Assembly (NCBI GenBank): GCA_031254315.1
Contig: JAIRUQ010000067.1
Span: forward strand, 1-55,178
DNA: 55,178 nucleotides
Source of the DNA: Treponema sp.
GTDB lineage: Bacteria > Spirochaetota > Spirochaetia > Treponematales > Breznakiellaceae
Direction of reading: 5' to 3'
The notes below the pieces were generated by a model. The model was not told the origin of the DNA. It did not search any database and saw only the letters and a list, made by a program, of their open reading frames with translations. Shown one piece after another: positions 8,559 through 16,472 of this stretch (positions are counted from its first letter, which is position 1; every line of letters starts with the position of its first letter). A program made the translations under genes and the position numbers.

Positions 8559-9590
8559 GTGAAGCGAACGCCAAGAAAACCTGTTTTACATTCCTCATTC
8601 CTCATTCCTCATTGCTCATTCGCTAAAGCCTCTCTTGCTTTTTTCATTTTTCACTTTACAATTCTCTTATGTTCTGCTCAATCAACAGCCGTAGAAATAG
8701 AAACCCTGCTTGAAACAAGCGCGGTAACAAACGCGCAGGCGGCGTGGTTTTTGCTGTCAGCGTCGGAAACAATGTCAACCTCCGATCATTACGAGGCTTT
8801 CCGTTATGCGCATGAACGTCAATGGCTTCCAAAAGACGCGGTAGCGGACAGTACGGCAAGACTGGACGCGGTTTCACTCCTTTTAATGCGATCTTTTAAT
8901 ATTAACGGCGGCTTTATGTATTCACGCTTAAAAAACTCCCATTACGCCTACAGAGAATTGACGTATAAAAACATTCTTCAAGGAAGAATAGACCCTGCCA
9001 TGGACGTATCAGGCGCGTATTTACTTTTTATAACAAGCAGGCTTCTTTCCGCGCGGGAAACAGCCGCCCTTGCCGCTGAAAATGAACGGCAGAGGCTTCT
9101 CGCTCTGGAACAGGCGCGAGCCGAAGAACAGGCACGGCTGGAGGCGGAAGCCCTAGCCCGCAGAGAGGCTCTGTCTGCGGAAATTAGCGAGATAATTGAA
9201 GAACAGCAGATTGAAAATGTTACTGTGGAAGCGACAAACGAAGGAGTAATGATACGGCTTTCGGATATTCAGTTCTTGGCGAATTCATCTGAACTTCCCG
9301 ATTCCGAAAAGCGGAAACTTGATGAAATTGCCAATATTTTAAGGGACATTCCCGGAGTAAAGATACAAGTTGAGGGACATACCGCTATGGCGGGAACGCC
9401 GGAGGGGCGGCTTTTGATTTCCCGCCAGAGAGCGCAGGCTGTCGCCGACTATCTTATTTTGCTTAGGGCGGTAAGCTCTGCAAATGTAACGGTAGTTGGT
9501 CGCGGCGCGGACAGGTCGGTAGGGGATAACTCCACCATTGACGGAATGGCGGCTAACAGGCGTGTGGAAATCACGATTTTGGAAAATTAG
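8559..9590 (+). CDS. OmpA-family protein, peptidoglycan-associated
   Basis: An envelope protein with a C-terminal OmpA domain (~residues 220-343: FLANSSELPDSEKRKLDEIA, VEGHTA, LLISRQRAQAVADYL, NRRVEITI). The usual GHTD peptidoglycan Asp is Ala here (GHTAMAG). An Ala/Glu/Arg-rich coiled coil (ENERQRLLALEQARAEEQAR) precedes it. The N-terminus is odd: the reading can begin at TTG 8508 or GTG 8559 (AAAGGA ten bases upstream). It then passes through in-frame CATTCCT heptamers before a signal peptide (SLAFFIFHFTILLCSAQS). The GTG is chosen for its upstream purine run and because the TTG lies inside the hairpin region. The repeat seems to have invaded the leader. Confidence 0.78.
   Translation: MKRTPRKPVLHSSFLIPHCSFAKASLAFFIFHFTILLCSAQSTAVEIETLLETSAVTNAQAAWFLLSASETMSTSDHYEAFRYAHERQWLPKDAVADSTARLDAVSLLLMRSFNINGGFMYSRLKNSHYAYRELTYKNILQGRIDPAMDVSGAYLLFITSRLLSARETAALAAENERQRLLALEQARAEEQARLEAEALARREALSAEISEIIEEQQIENVTVEATNEGVMIRLSDIQFLANSSELPDSEKRKLDEIANILRDIPGVKIQVEGHTAMAGTPEGRLLISRQRAQAVADYLILLRAVSSANVTVVGRGADRSVGDNSTIDGMAANRRVEITILEN
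8588..8625. repeat. CATTCCT heptamer array inside the OmpA leader
   Basis: Four to five consecutive units (ATTCCTC, ATTCCTC, ATTCCTC, ATTGCTC, ATTCGCT) are translated in frame upstream of the signal peptide of the OmpA-like gene. It is the reverse complement of the ATGAG-type units elsewhere in the window. Confidence 0.55.
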
Positions 9591-9600
9591 GACGGCGGAA

Positions 9601-10833
9601 ATGTATCGTAAGTATTTTAGCTTGAGTATAGCGGTTCTGCTTTTTTTAACTCCGGTCTTTCTTAACGCCGCCGACTTCGGTTTTGTACTCAGCCAATACG
9701 CGGCGAAAGAAAACCAAGAAGGCGATTTTCTGGACGGCTTTGAGTATCGCGCCGATTTACTGCCCCGCCTCTCTTTTCTGGTAGGGGAAAGAAGCGAGTT
9801 CTTTTTGTCAGCGGGACTAACACTGGGAATAAAGGAAAGAGGTTTTATTATTATTCCCGAACTCCTGCGTACCGAATTTTCCTACCGCATTGGCAGTTGG
9901 GGAATAAACGCCGGACGCATACAGTATGCCGACCCCCTTGGTTGTATCACCACAGGACTTTTTGACGGTGTCCGTTTTACATACAGGACAAAGGGGGGAA
10001 TTTTCGGAGCCGGTTTATGGTACACCGGTTTATTGTACAAGAAGAACGCCAATATCACCATGAATGAAGGGGAGATGGCTCACTTTAACGACCCTGTTGA
10101 ATACGATAGTTTTTTCGATACCTACTTTGCCCCAAGCCATCTGCTTGCGTCTCTGGATTGGGAACACCCGTCTGTCGGGGAGTGGTTGCGCCTCAAAGCC
10201 GCGATTACAGGACAGGTAGACCTTTCGGATAACGGTGAAAAATACCACAGCCAGTATTTAACTGTAAAGGCGGTCGTACCTGTAAAAAGTTTTGTTTTTG
10301 AGCTTGGCGGCAGTTTTGAAGTAGCGGAAATTAAACCGGCTGTAAATGATGAAGATTTCAGTATCGCCTTTGCCGTGGATTTTGGTATTTTTTGGACTCT
10401 CCCTACAGCATTTCACAGCCGGCTTTCACTGACAGGGCGTTATTCGAGCGGGCAAACAGATGGTACTATAGGCGCTTTTGTTCCTGTTACAAATAAATTT
10501 TACGGGAATATACTAAAGGCACGGCTTCCGGGAATCTCAATATTTACTCTTGATTATACCGCGCGTATAAACCAATCTCTGGGAACAAGTCTGAACATAT
10601 CGTACTTTGTGCGTAATGATCTTGGGACTTACATGGCTTATCCGGTAAACATTAAAGACAATACAGGTTATTTTCTGGGACCCGAATTATTTGCGTGGCT
10701 TGTGTGGAGTCCTGTCTCAGATATACATATCAATCTTGGAGGCGGTGCGTTTCTGCCCTCTGGGGGCAACGCCGGTCAAGATGAAAATCTCAGATGGCAT
10801 GTGGAAATAAGCGCTATTTTAGCGTTATTTTAA
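9601..10833 (+). CDS. Outer-membrane beta-barrel protein
   Basis: 410 residues from ATG 9601 (GGCGGA just upstream). A signal peptide (SLSIAVLLFLTPVFLNAA) is followed by alternating amphipathic strands throughout, with aromatic girdles and a final strand ending in Leu-Phe (WHVEISAILALF), as in barrels recognised by BAM. There is no specific family motif. It follows the OmpA-like gene by ten bases and precedes the FecR-domain gene, so the three are probably one operon. The reading could extend upstream to 9538, but that overlaps the OmpA gene and lacks a signal peptide start. Confidence 0.78.
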   Translation: MYRKYFSLSIAVLLFLTPVFLNAADFGFVLSQYAAKENQEGDFLDGFEYRADLLPRLSFLVGERSEFFLSAGLTLGIKERGFIIIPELLRTEFSYRIGSWGINAGRIQYADPLGCITTGLFDGVRFTYRTKGGIFGAGLWYTGLLYKKNANITMNEGEMAHFNDPVEYDSFFDTYFAPSHLLASLDWEHPSVGEWLRLKAAITGQVDLSDNGEKYHSQYLTVKAVVPVKSFVFELGGSFEVAEIKPAVNDEDFSIAFAVDFGIFWTLPTAFHSRLSLTGRYSSGQTDGTIGAFVPVTNKFYGNILKARLPGISIFTLDYTARINQSLGTSLNISYFVRNDLGTYMAYPVNIKDNTGYFLGPELFAWLVWSPVSDIHINLGGGAFLPSGGNAGQDENLRWHVEISAILALF

Positions 10834-10857
10834 ATAGAGAAGATAAGGAAGGTTGTT

Positions 10858-11526
10858 ATGAGAAAGATTTTATTTGCTGTTTTACTGTTTACTGTAGCTG
10901 TATGCGTAATTTTCGCGCAGAACTCGTCTGCTGAAACCGGAGTAATTCGGGAATTATCCGGCGAAGTGGAATTAAAGGTATCAGGCTCTGATACTTTTGT
11001 CGTAGCAAAAGCAGGTGATGTTGTCGCGCTGAATACAATTGTATCAACAGGTTTTAGGAGTACCGCCGTTATAGCGGTAGGCAGTTCTGTAATTACCGTA
11101 AGACCTCTGACCCGTCTGTCTCTTGCGGAGATACAGAGTTCTTCAGGCACGGAAAATACCAATGTTGCTCTGCAAACCGGAAGAGTCAGGGTAGAGGTTA
11201 CTCCGCCTGCGGGGACAAGGGCAAACTTTTCGGTACAAAGCCCAAGCGCGACAGCTTCTGTTCGTGGAACAAGTTTTGACTTTGATACGGTCAATTTGAC
11301 AGTAAACGAAGGTACGGTATCTTTCAGCGGTATTTCGGGGGGACCTGCCGCAATGGTGAGCATTGGCTCGGCAAGTTTTGTCGGAATTGACGGTGAACCG
11401 GCTAACCCTGTTGTTGTCATGGATGAAGCGTTGCTTCCTTCCACGCCGGTAGGCACACCAGCCGCCGAAACGGTAACACAGCCCGCTCCTTCCGTGGTTG
11501 ACCTTAGCATTACAATCGGGTATTAG
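10858..11526 (+). CDS. Secreted FecR-domain protein
   Basis: 222 residues with a signal peptide (KILFAVLLFTVAVCVIFAQ). A FecR domain covers ~30-150: the pattern GVIRELSGEVELK, AGDVVALNTIVSTGFRSTAVIAVGSS (split here), LTRLSLAEI and SATASVRGTSFDFD is typical. A Pro/Thr/Val-rich tail follows. In spirochaetes such proteins often accompany CHASE2/adenylate-cyclase genes, but none follows here; a repeat-rich gap does. AAGGAAGG precedes the ATG. It is probably periplasmic, and its ligand is unknown. Confidence 0.82.
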   Translation: MRKILFAVLLFTVAVCVIFAQNSSAETGVIRELSGEVELKVSGSDTFVVAKAGDVVALNTIVSTGFRSTAVIAVGSSVITVRPLTRLSLAEIQSSSGTENTNVALQTGRVRVEVTPPAGTRANFSVQSPSATASVRGTSFDFDTVNLTVNEGTVSFSGISGGPAAMVSIGSASFVGIDGEPANPVVVMDEALLPSTPVGTPAAETVTQPAPSVVDLSITIGY

Positions 11527-11553
11527 TTTTTGGCTAGTTGGCATTGTTGGTCG

Positions 11554-11760
11554 CAAGGCTTACGCCTTGGAATTGTCACAGGAGCGCGCCCCGCCCAAGT
11601 CTGCACAGCGTTAAGCTGTGCGGATGAATAAGTCAGCACGGCGTGGCGCACAATAAAACTAAAACGATGAATAATGCGCGAGGGCTTTAGCCCGAGTAGC
11701 GCGCCCCTGAAGGCTTATTGTTAATGGGGAATTTATCGGGGGCACGCCGTGCCGCATTCA
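11554..11760. repeat. Cluster of nested palindromes in a gene-free stretch
   Basis: Contains CAAGGC-TTAC-GCCTTG (11554-11569), GCACAGC-GTTAA-GCTGTGC, GGGCT-TT-AGCCC nested in GCGCG/CGCGC, and a long-range pair GCACGGCGTG/CACGCCGTGC with ACAATAA/TTATTGT inside it. The first hairpin recurs almost exactly at 11982-11997. It looks like a REP/BIME-type composite. No open frame worth reporting lies here. Confidence 0.45.
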
Positions 11761-11803
11761 CCGGTAAAACACGCTCAACGTTTCGCGTGCATTATATGGG
11801 CGT

Positions 11804-11896
11804 GTTTCAAATCCTCAAATTTTCGGTTTTAAGAAAAATTTTTAATCTGGAAAATGAGCATCAGTAAAATAAAAATTCTGGGGAGTGGAGGATTTG
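11804..11896. repeat. 93-bp direct repeat, left copy, carrying 18 nt of the tRNA-Tyr 3' end
   Basis: Nearly identical to 12019-12111, offset 215 bases. Its right end reads TGGGGAGTGGAGGATTTG, the reverse complement of the tRNA-Tyr 3' end, and is a truncated tRNA copy. The repeat is bounded by TTCAAATCCTC on the left and GAGGATTTG on the right, an inverted repeat. Confidence 0.65.
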
Positions 11897-11936
11897 GGGT
11901 TCCAGTCGCAAACATCCTGTTTGCGACTGGAACCCC
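11896..11936. repeat. Perfect 19-bp hairpin with TCC loop
   Basis: Stem 11896-11914 pairs without mismatch with 11918-11936, around the loop TCC. It begins exactly where the truncated tRNA copy stops matching. A second hairpin of the same design (9-bp stem, loop TCC) follows at 11950-11970. Confidence 0.6.
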
Positions 11937-11949
11937 CGACTACGCGTTC

Positions 11950-11976
11950 TCCGGTACATCCTGTACCGGACTTTTT
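11950..11976 (+). terminator. TCC-loop hairpin followed by T-run
   Basis: TCCGGTACA-TCC-TGTACCGGA then CTTTTT: a GC-rich stem with five T residues, fitting an intrinsic terminator on the forward strand. It shares the ACATCCTGT centre with the hairpin at 11896-11936, so it may equally be part of a repeat family. Confidence 0.4.
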
Positions 11977-12018
11977 GGTCACAAGGCTTACGCCTTGGCA
12001 TAATAACAAGAACGCTTC

Positions 12019-12111
12019 GTTTCGAATCCTCAAATTTTAGGCTTTAAGAAAAATTTTTAATCTGGAAAATGAGCATCAGTAAAAAATAATTTCTGGGGAG
12101 TGGAGGATTTG
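12019..12111. repeat. 93-bp direct repeat, right copy, overlapping tRNA-Tyr
   Basis: Matches 11804-11896. Its last 18 bases are the authentic tRNA-Tyr 3' end. Its left end (TTCGAATCCTC) also equals the tRNA T-arm sequence in inverse orientation, so both ends of the unit carry T-arm-like sequence. Confidence 0.65.
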
Positions 12112-12175
12112 AACCTTCGAAGGCTGAGCCAACAGATTTACAGTCTGCCCCATTTGACCACTCTGGAAACTCCCC
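12094..12175 (-). tRNA. tRNA-Tyr (anticodon GTA)
   Basis: Class II tRNA of 82 nt. It has a 7-bp acceptor stem GGGGAGT/ACTCCCC, discriminator A, anticodon stem-loop CAGACTGTAAATCTG with GTA, a long variable arm (TTGGCTCAGCCTTCGAA region) and T-loop GGTTCGAATCC. CCA is not encoded. The 3' half is duplicated downstream. Confidence 0.93.
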
Positions 12176-12246
12176 AATAGTAACGCTATTTATTAATACA
12201 GAAAAATCAAACTTTTGGCAAGGGGGTTGAGCTGTTTTTGCGGATT

Positions 12247-13032
12247 TTATCGGCTGTTTCTTCTTATTCCGTCAATTGCCCATGAAGTAATGACAGTAAG
12301 CCGCTTGGAAATGGCGGAGTCAATGTGAATCCTTGAAGCGAAAAAATCGGAAATATCAACGCCGGCTATGCTGTAAAGTAAGATGCCTTCTTGAATCGGC
12401 TCAAAATAAAGCTGGGCTATAAATTTTTCTTCCCTAATGACCGGGACTAATAAATAACTCATACTCCTAAAATTGATCATGGTGTAACATAAGCCGTTTG
12501 CGGTTAGCGACATTTCAGCACGGTAATATGTGTTGCTAAAGTTCGCGTCTTTAAGTCTGATATAAACAGTCTCTGAGCGGGGCAGTGTGGTTGCCGCAGG
12601 AGGGTCGGGGATGGCGGATGTTTGCCTCTCGCTGACAATACGAGTCGCGTCTTCAAAGAGAGGGACGGCTTGGTTTCTGGTTGCTGAGTCGTATAACCTG
12701 CCGCGAAGGTCGCGGACATTTCTAAGAGCGTTATATACATCAAGCAGAGTTACAGAACCGGGATTCCCCGGAATTACCATGATGGACTCAATAAGATAGC
12801 CCGGACTTCTGCGTAAAACATTATTGACAATTTGAGGATCAAGCCTTGAGCCTTGTGAAGCAATGACAAAACCGCTTGTCCTTTGACTTGATCTGGCATA
12901 TCCTGAGCTACTGAACGCGGCGGTTCTAATATTAGCTCCTATGTTTGGAAAAATATCATTAAAAGTACGTGTTTGTGCGAATACATTGGTGATACACGCG
13001 AAAAAAATTACCGCTATAATTAATCTTTTCAT
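12247..13032 (-). CDS. Secreted conserved hypothetical protein
   Basis: 261 residues with a signal peptide (LIIAVIFFACITNVFAQ), so periplasmic or surface. The body has no catalytic motif I recognise. It resembles a treponemal secreted family that I believe is catalogued as a DUF (possibly DUF6675), which I cannot check. The start abuts the stop of the upstream WbaP-type gene with no gap, so the two are one transcript. This suggests a role near polysaccharide export or at the start of the pathway, but that is context only. Confidence 0.75.
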   Translation of the reverse strand: MKRLIIAVIFFACITNVFAQTRTFNDIFPNIGANIRTAAFSSSGYARSSQRTSGFVIASQGSRLDPQIVNNVLRRSPGYLIESIMVIPGNPGSVTLLDVYNALRNVRDLRGRLYDSATRNQAVPLFEDATRIVSERQTSAIPDPPAATTLPRSETVYIRLKDANFSNTYYRAEMSLTANGLCYTMINFRSMSYLLVPVIREEKFIAQLYFEPIQEGILLYSIAGVDISDFFASRIHIDSAISKRLTVITSWAIDGIRRNSR

Positions 13033-14487
13033 TTAATATGCACCCTTTCCTATAAGCACTACGCCGAATGTTTTAAATATTATCCATAAATCAAGCCATA
13101 CAGACCAGCTTTGCAGATAATATATGTCATACGCAACTCTGTCAAGATAATTCGCGTTAGACCTTCCCGATACCTGCCACAGTCCTGTTAGCCCGGGCTT
13201 AACGGAAAAAACACGGTTAAAGTCATCTCCGTATTTTTCAATTTCTTCGTCTACAATGGGACGGGGTCCTACCAATGACATTTCACCCTTTAATATATTG
13301 ATAAGCTGAGGAAATTCATCAAGGCTTGTGCGCCGTAATATTCTGCCTATTCCCGTAATTCTGGGGTCTTTATGAAGTTTATGATTTGTTTCCCATTCTT
13401 CTCTTAGCGCGGAATCTGTCTCCAGCAGTTTTTGTAGTTGTTGCTCGGCATCTACTGCCATAGTGCGAAATTTATATGTATAAAAATGTTTCCCGTTTAT
13501 GCCCAGTCTTTTTTGTTTGTAGAGTACGGGACCGCGTGAGTTTATTTTAATTAATAGCGCAATTATCAGAAGGAAGGGAAGAATTATTATACCGCCAATC
13601 AAAACTACGCAAAGATCCATAAACCTTTTAACTATCAAATTAAAACTTAAGTTGAGTTTATTGCTCGCGTCAATTCCCAGAACACCGTTAAAATCGCGGA
13701 CAGACATCCAAATACTTGATATATTGAAAAAATTGGGGATAATCACATTGTAGCGGAAAGCGCTGACCGATGTATTTAAGAGCTTTTTTAACTTTTTTGG
13801 ATCAAGTGAAGGCTTTGCGACAATCGCCATTTTTATATTGTAACGTTTTACGATTTCATGTCCGACAGAAGTATCGTGAATTATAGGGATATTTTTATAT
13901 TCGTCATCGCCCAGAGGCTTGTCATCCAAAATAAGCACTGGGACATAGCCTGTTCTTATACTGCCCAAGAGACAATCGACAACAAGTTTTCCGGTAGCGC
14001 CGGAACCGTAAATTACAGTGGGAATACCTCCAAGCCTTGTTTTGTACAAAAACCAGTGAGTTACACTTCTTATAGTCAGGAGGACTAGCGTTGAAAAAAA
14101 GCCGCTGATTAAAAACGCAGTGTTAACGGAATCCCACGTGGAGTGTTCAAGAAAACGGGACATGACTATGCCGCCATAAGCTATGAGAGAGCCGACAAAG
14201 AAGCGTCTCATTTCTTCAGATGGGGCGAGGGAAACGCCGGGGTAAAGTCTGTGAATCTGGAAGATCAGGATGAAGACAGGAAGATAAGGCCAGTAGGTGA
14301 TGAAGGACTTTGCGTTGATACTGTCGTAGTCCAGAATAAACCCGTAAATTCTTACCCAAAAGAACCCCCATGCAAAGGTCAGCATTATCGCGAAAAGATC
14401 GGAAAATATGAAGGTTGTAGTGGTTAGCGCGGAACTGGTACGGCGGTATCTGGTTCTGTACCAGACATCAAAATCGCTAAGCGTCAT
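13033..14487 (-). CDS. wbaP: WbaP-type undecaprenyl-phosphate sugar phosphotransferase
   Basis: A membrane enzyme that starts polysaccharide assembly by moving a sugar-1-phosphate from its nucleotide sugar to undecaprenyl phosphate. It has four or so N-terminal TM segments (~22-125), a Rossmann-like middle (PTVIYGSGATGKLVVDCL) and the C-terminal bacterial sugar transferase domain (~285-484). That domain has a re-entrant helix (VVLIGGIIILPFLLIIALLI), YKQKRLGINGK, KFRTM, LRRTSLDEFPQL, MSLVGPRPI and KPGLTGLWQVSGRS. The ending KGAY and the 484-residue length fit WbaP (galactose- or related-sugar-specific), though the sugar cannot be proved. It is the priming enzyme for the reverse-strand locus. 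Confidence 0.9.
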   Translation of the reverse strand: MTLSDFDVWYRTRYRRTSSALTTTTFIFSDLFAIMLTFAWGFFWVRIYGFILDYDSINAKSFITYWPYLPVFILIFQIHRLYPGVSLAPSEEMRRFFVGSLIAYGGIVMSRFLEHSTWDSVNTAFLISGFFSTLVLLTIRSVTHWFLYKTRLGGIPTVIYGSGATGKLVVDCLLGSIRTGYVPVLILDDKPLGDDEYKNIPIIHDTSVGHEIVKRYNIKMAIVAKPSLDPKKLKKLLNTSVSAFRYNVIIPNFFNISSIWMSVRDFNGVLGIDASNKLNLSFNLIVKRFMDLCVVLIGGIIILPFLLIIALLIKINSRGPVLYKQKRLGINGKHFYTYKFRTMAVDAEQQLQKLLETDSALREEWETNHKLHKDPRITGIGRILRRTSLDEFPQLINILKGEMSLVGPRPIVDEEIEKYGDDFNRVFSVKPGLTGLWQVSGRSNANYLDRVAYDIYYLQSWSVWLDLWIIFKTFGVVLIGKGAY

Positions 14488-14583
14488 TAGCCATTAATAT
14501 AGCGCAATTTTACGGGTTTTTCAAGGGTGTGCATTGACATTTTTTTTGTTTTTTGTATATTTTGATTGATATAGGAGCGATCT

Positions 14584-16461
14584 GTGTTAAAAAAAAGTTT
14601 CTTTGTATACATATTTTTTACGTTTTTTATTGTAACCATTTCTGCCCAGACCCATACATCGGTTCCTTTAGGAGAGCCGATATACTATATCCTTGAACAG
14701 GCTCATATGCGCGGATTTTGTAGCAATCTGCCTTCGGCAAAACCATATTCACGCGCCGCTATCCTCAGATACATCGAAGAGATTTTATCCCATGAAGGTT
14801 CGCGCTCGCTTTCTGAAGCTGAACGCCGTATTTTGGAAGAATATCGAACTGCCTTTTCCCCTCCTAATCAAGGGCTGAATTTAAGCCGGGGGTCATATTA
14901 TTTTGAGCATAACAAAGACGATTTTAGGTTTACCGGAAACTTTGGTATTAATTTTGATCTGCTTTTTTCAGGCGGATTTTATCCTAACGGCGGACGGAAT
15001 GTCGAAGAAAATGAATTTATTTGGTCAACAGATAACTGGCTTACTATTAACGCCGAAGGAGACATAGGCTACAATTTTTCCTATGGTCTTTTAGTTTATG
15101 GGGGCATACTAAGAGTTCCTCGTGTAGAACTGGGGCAATACAATACATATTACGCCGGGTATAAGGATGATGATCCCAATTCACAATACAAGAATCAAGA
15201 AATAACAACCTACAGTGAACCTCTTTCTTTTTTCCCATATTCGTACCGGAAAAGATGGGATGCCTATGTGTATGATGTTAATAATGTTTCCAGCAGTGGC
15301 GCTGAAAGCTGGCCTGAGAGTTTATCTATAGGGTGGGGTATGCTCGCAGAATTGTCGGGAACGCTCTTCAGCGATCATCTTTCTTACCGTATCGGGCGGT
15401 TGTCCCGTGAGTGGGGAGGTATAACAAACGGCGGCAGTCTTGTTCTGAATGAAAGTGCGCGTCCTTTTATCGCTTTTGAGGCTTCTCTTACGCCTATTGA
15501 CTGGTTTTCCTTTTCAACCATGACCGGCGTACTTGAGTATTATAAGCTTGCAGGGTCAAAAAGTTCCGCTGAATCAAGTCAAAACGCTTTTTCTGTAAAT
15601 ATGGTTGAACTTAATTATAAAAATTACTTTCACTTAGACTTTGGAAGTAGCGCGGTCTGGCCTAAGCGTTTTGAGCTGGGATATATTTTCCCGTTATTCG
15701 ATAATTTTTTATATCAGAGCAATATAGGTGATTTTGATAATATGGCGTTGTTTTTTAATTTGAGGGGACAGTATCCGGGAATCGGAAAGATATGGATTTC
15801 ATTTTTTGCTGATGAGATAAATATGGGGGATATAAAAAGAATATTTGAATTGGATAGACAGATGTTCGCTTTTCAATTGGGAGTTTCGGCTGTAATCCCA
15901 TGGATTCCTTTCAGTTCGATAAAATTTAGTTATACAAAAATAGAGCCGTACAATTACACCCACACAAGAGAATTTGTCCCATGGTACGGTACAATCGCCA
16001 TGGAAACAAACTATGTTAATAACGGCGTGAGCCTCGGCTACTATCTGCCGCCAAACTCCGATGAAATTCTTGTCCGCCTTGAGTCAGTACCGCACAACAG
16101 AAGCCTTGTCTATTTACAGTATCAGTTGATTAGACACGGCGCGGATTATGGCAGTAGGGCGGTTGACGGCAGTTCGTTTTGGTCTGAATTGGACCCGGAC
16201 AATCGAAGCAGTAATCCTATTCTTGAAAAGCATTTCTTAAAAGATGGTGCATACCAATGGATGCATATTATAAGGCTTGGCGGAGAGCTTTCAATATCCC
16301 GACCAATTAAATTATTTGGCGAAGCAGGTTTCGTATATTCTTACTTTACCGATATTAGCGGAAAAGTTAACTCCGATTATTCTACTATTAATACTTACGA
16401 ATATCCTCAATCAACTGCATTTATTGCTACATTGGGCGTCAGGATATTTCCCAATTATTAA
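14584..16461 (+). CDS. Wzi-like capsule-assembly outer-membrane protein
   Basis: 625 residues from GTG 14584, with AGGAG six bases upstream. A signal peptide (FFVYIFFTFFIVTISAQ) is followed by a helical N-terminal part (EPIYYILEQAHMRG, YSRAAILRYIEEIL) and then a large beta-barrel (RIGRLSREWGGITNGGSL; LGVRIFPNY at the end). This matches the capsule-assembly Wzi superfamily, which retains polysaccharide at the surface. It is the only forward gene in the locus and is convergent with the next barrel gene. The divergent promoter shared with wbaP lies in 14488-14583. Confidence 0.8.
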   Translation: MLKKSFFVYIFFTFFIVTISAQTHTSVPLGEPIYYILEQAHMRGFCSNLPSAKPYSRAAILRYIEEILSHEGSRSLSEAERRILEEYRTAFSPPNQGLNLSRGSYYFEHNKDDFRFTGNFGINFDLLFSGGFYPNGGRNVEENEFIWSTDNWLTINAEGDIGYNFSYGLLVYGGILRVPRVELGQYNTYYAGYKDDDPNSQYKNQEITTYSEPLSFFPYSYRKRWDAYVYDVNNVSSSGAESWPESLSIGWGMLAELSGTLFSDHLSYRIGRLSREWGGITNGGSLVLNESARPFIAFEASLTPIDWFSFSTMTGVLEYYKLAGSKSSAESSQNAFSVNMVELNYKNYFHLDFGSSAVWPKRFELGYIFPLFDNFLYQSNIGDFDNMALFFNLRGQYPGIGKIWISFFADEINMGDIKRIFELDRQMFAFQLGVSAVIPWIPFSSIKFSYTKIEPYNYTHTREFVPWYGTIAMETNYVNNGVSLGYYLPPNSDEILVRLESVPHNRSLVYLQYQLIRHGADYGSRAVDGSSFWSELDPDNRSSNPILEKHFLKDGAYQWMHIIRLGGELSISRPIKLFGEAGFVYSYFTDISGKVNSDYSTINTYEYPQSTAFIATLGVRIFPNY

Positions 16462-16472
16462 AACTTAATATT

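Noticed and set aside
10830-11510. Long reverse-strand frame opposite the FecR-domain gene
   Set aside because: The forward gene has a signal peptide, a ribosome-binding site and FecR motifs; the reverse frame is a low-complexity Thr/Ala/Val shadow.
11611-12232. GTTRRRY and RYYYAAC motifs (GTTAAGC, GCTCAAC, GTTGAGC) suggesting integron attC sites
   Set aside because: The motifs are in the wrong order or hundreds of bases apart, and no attC-like fold or integrase is present; such 7-mers occur by chance.
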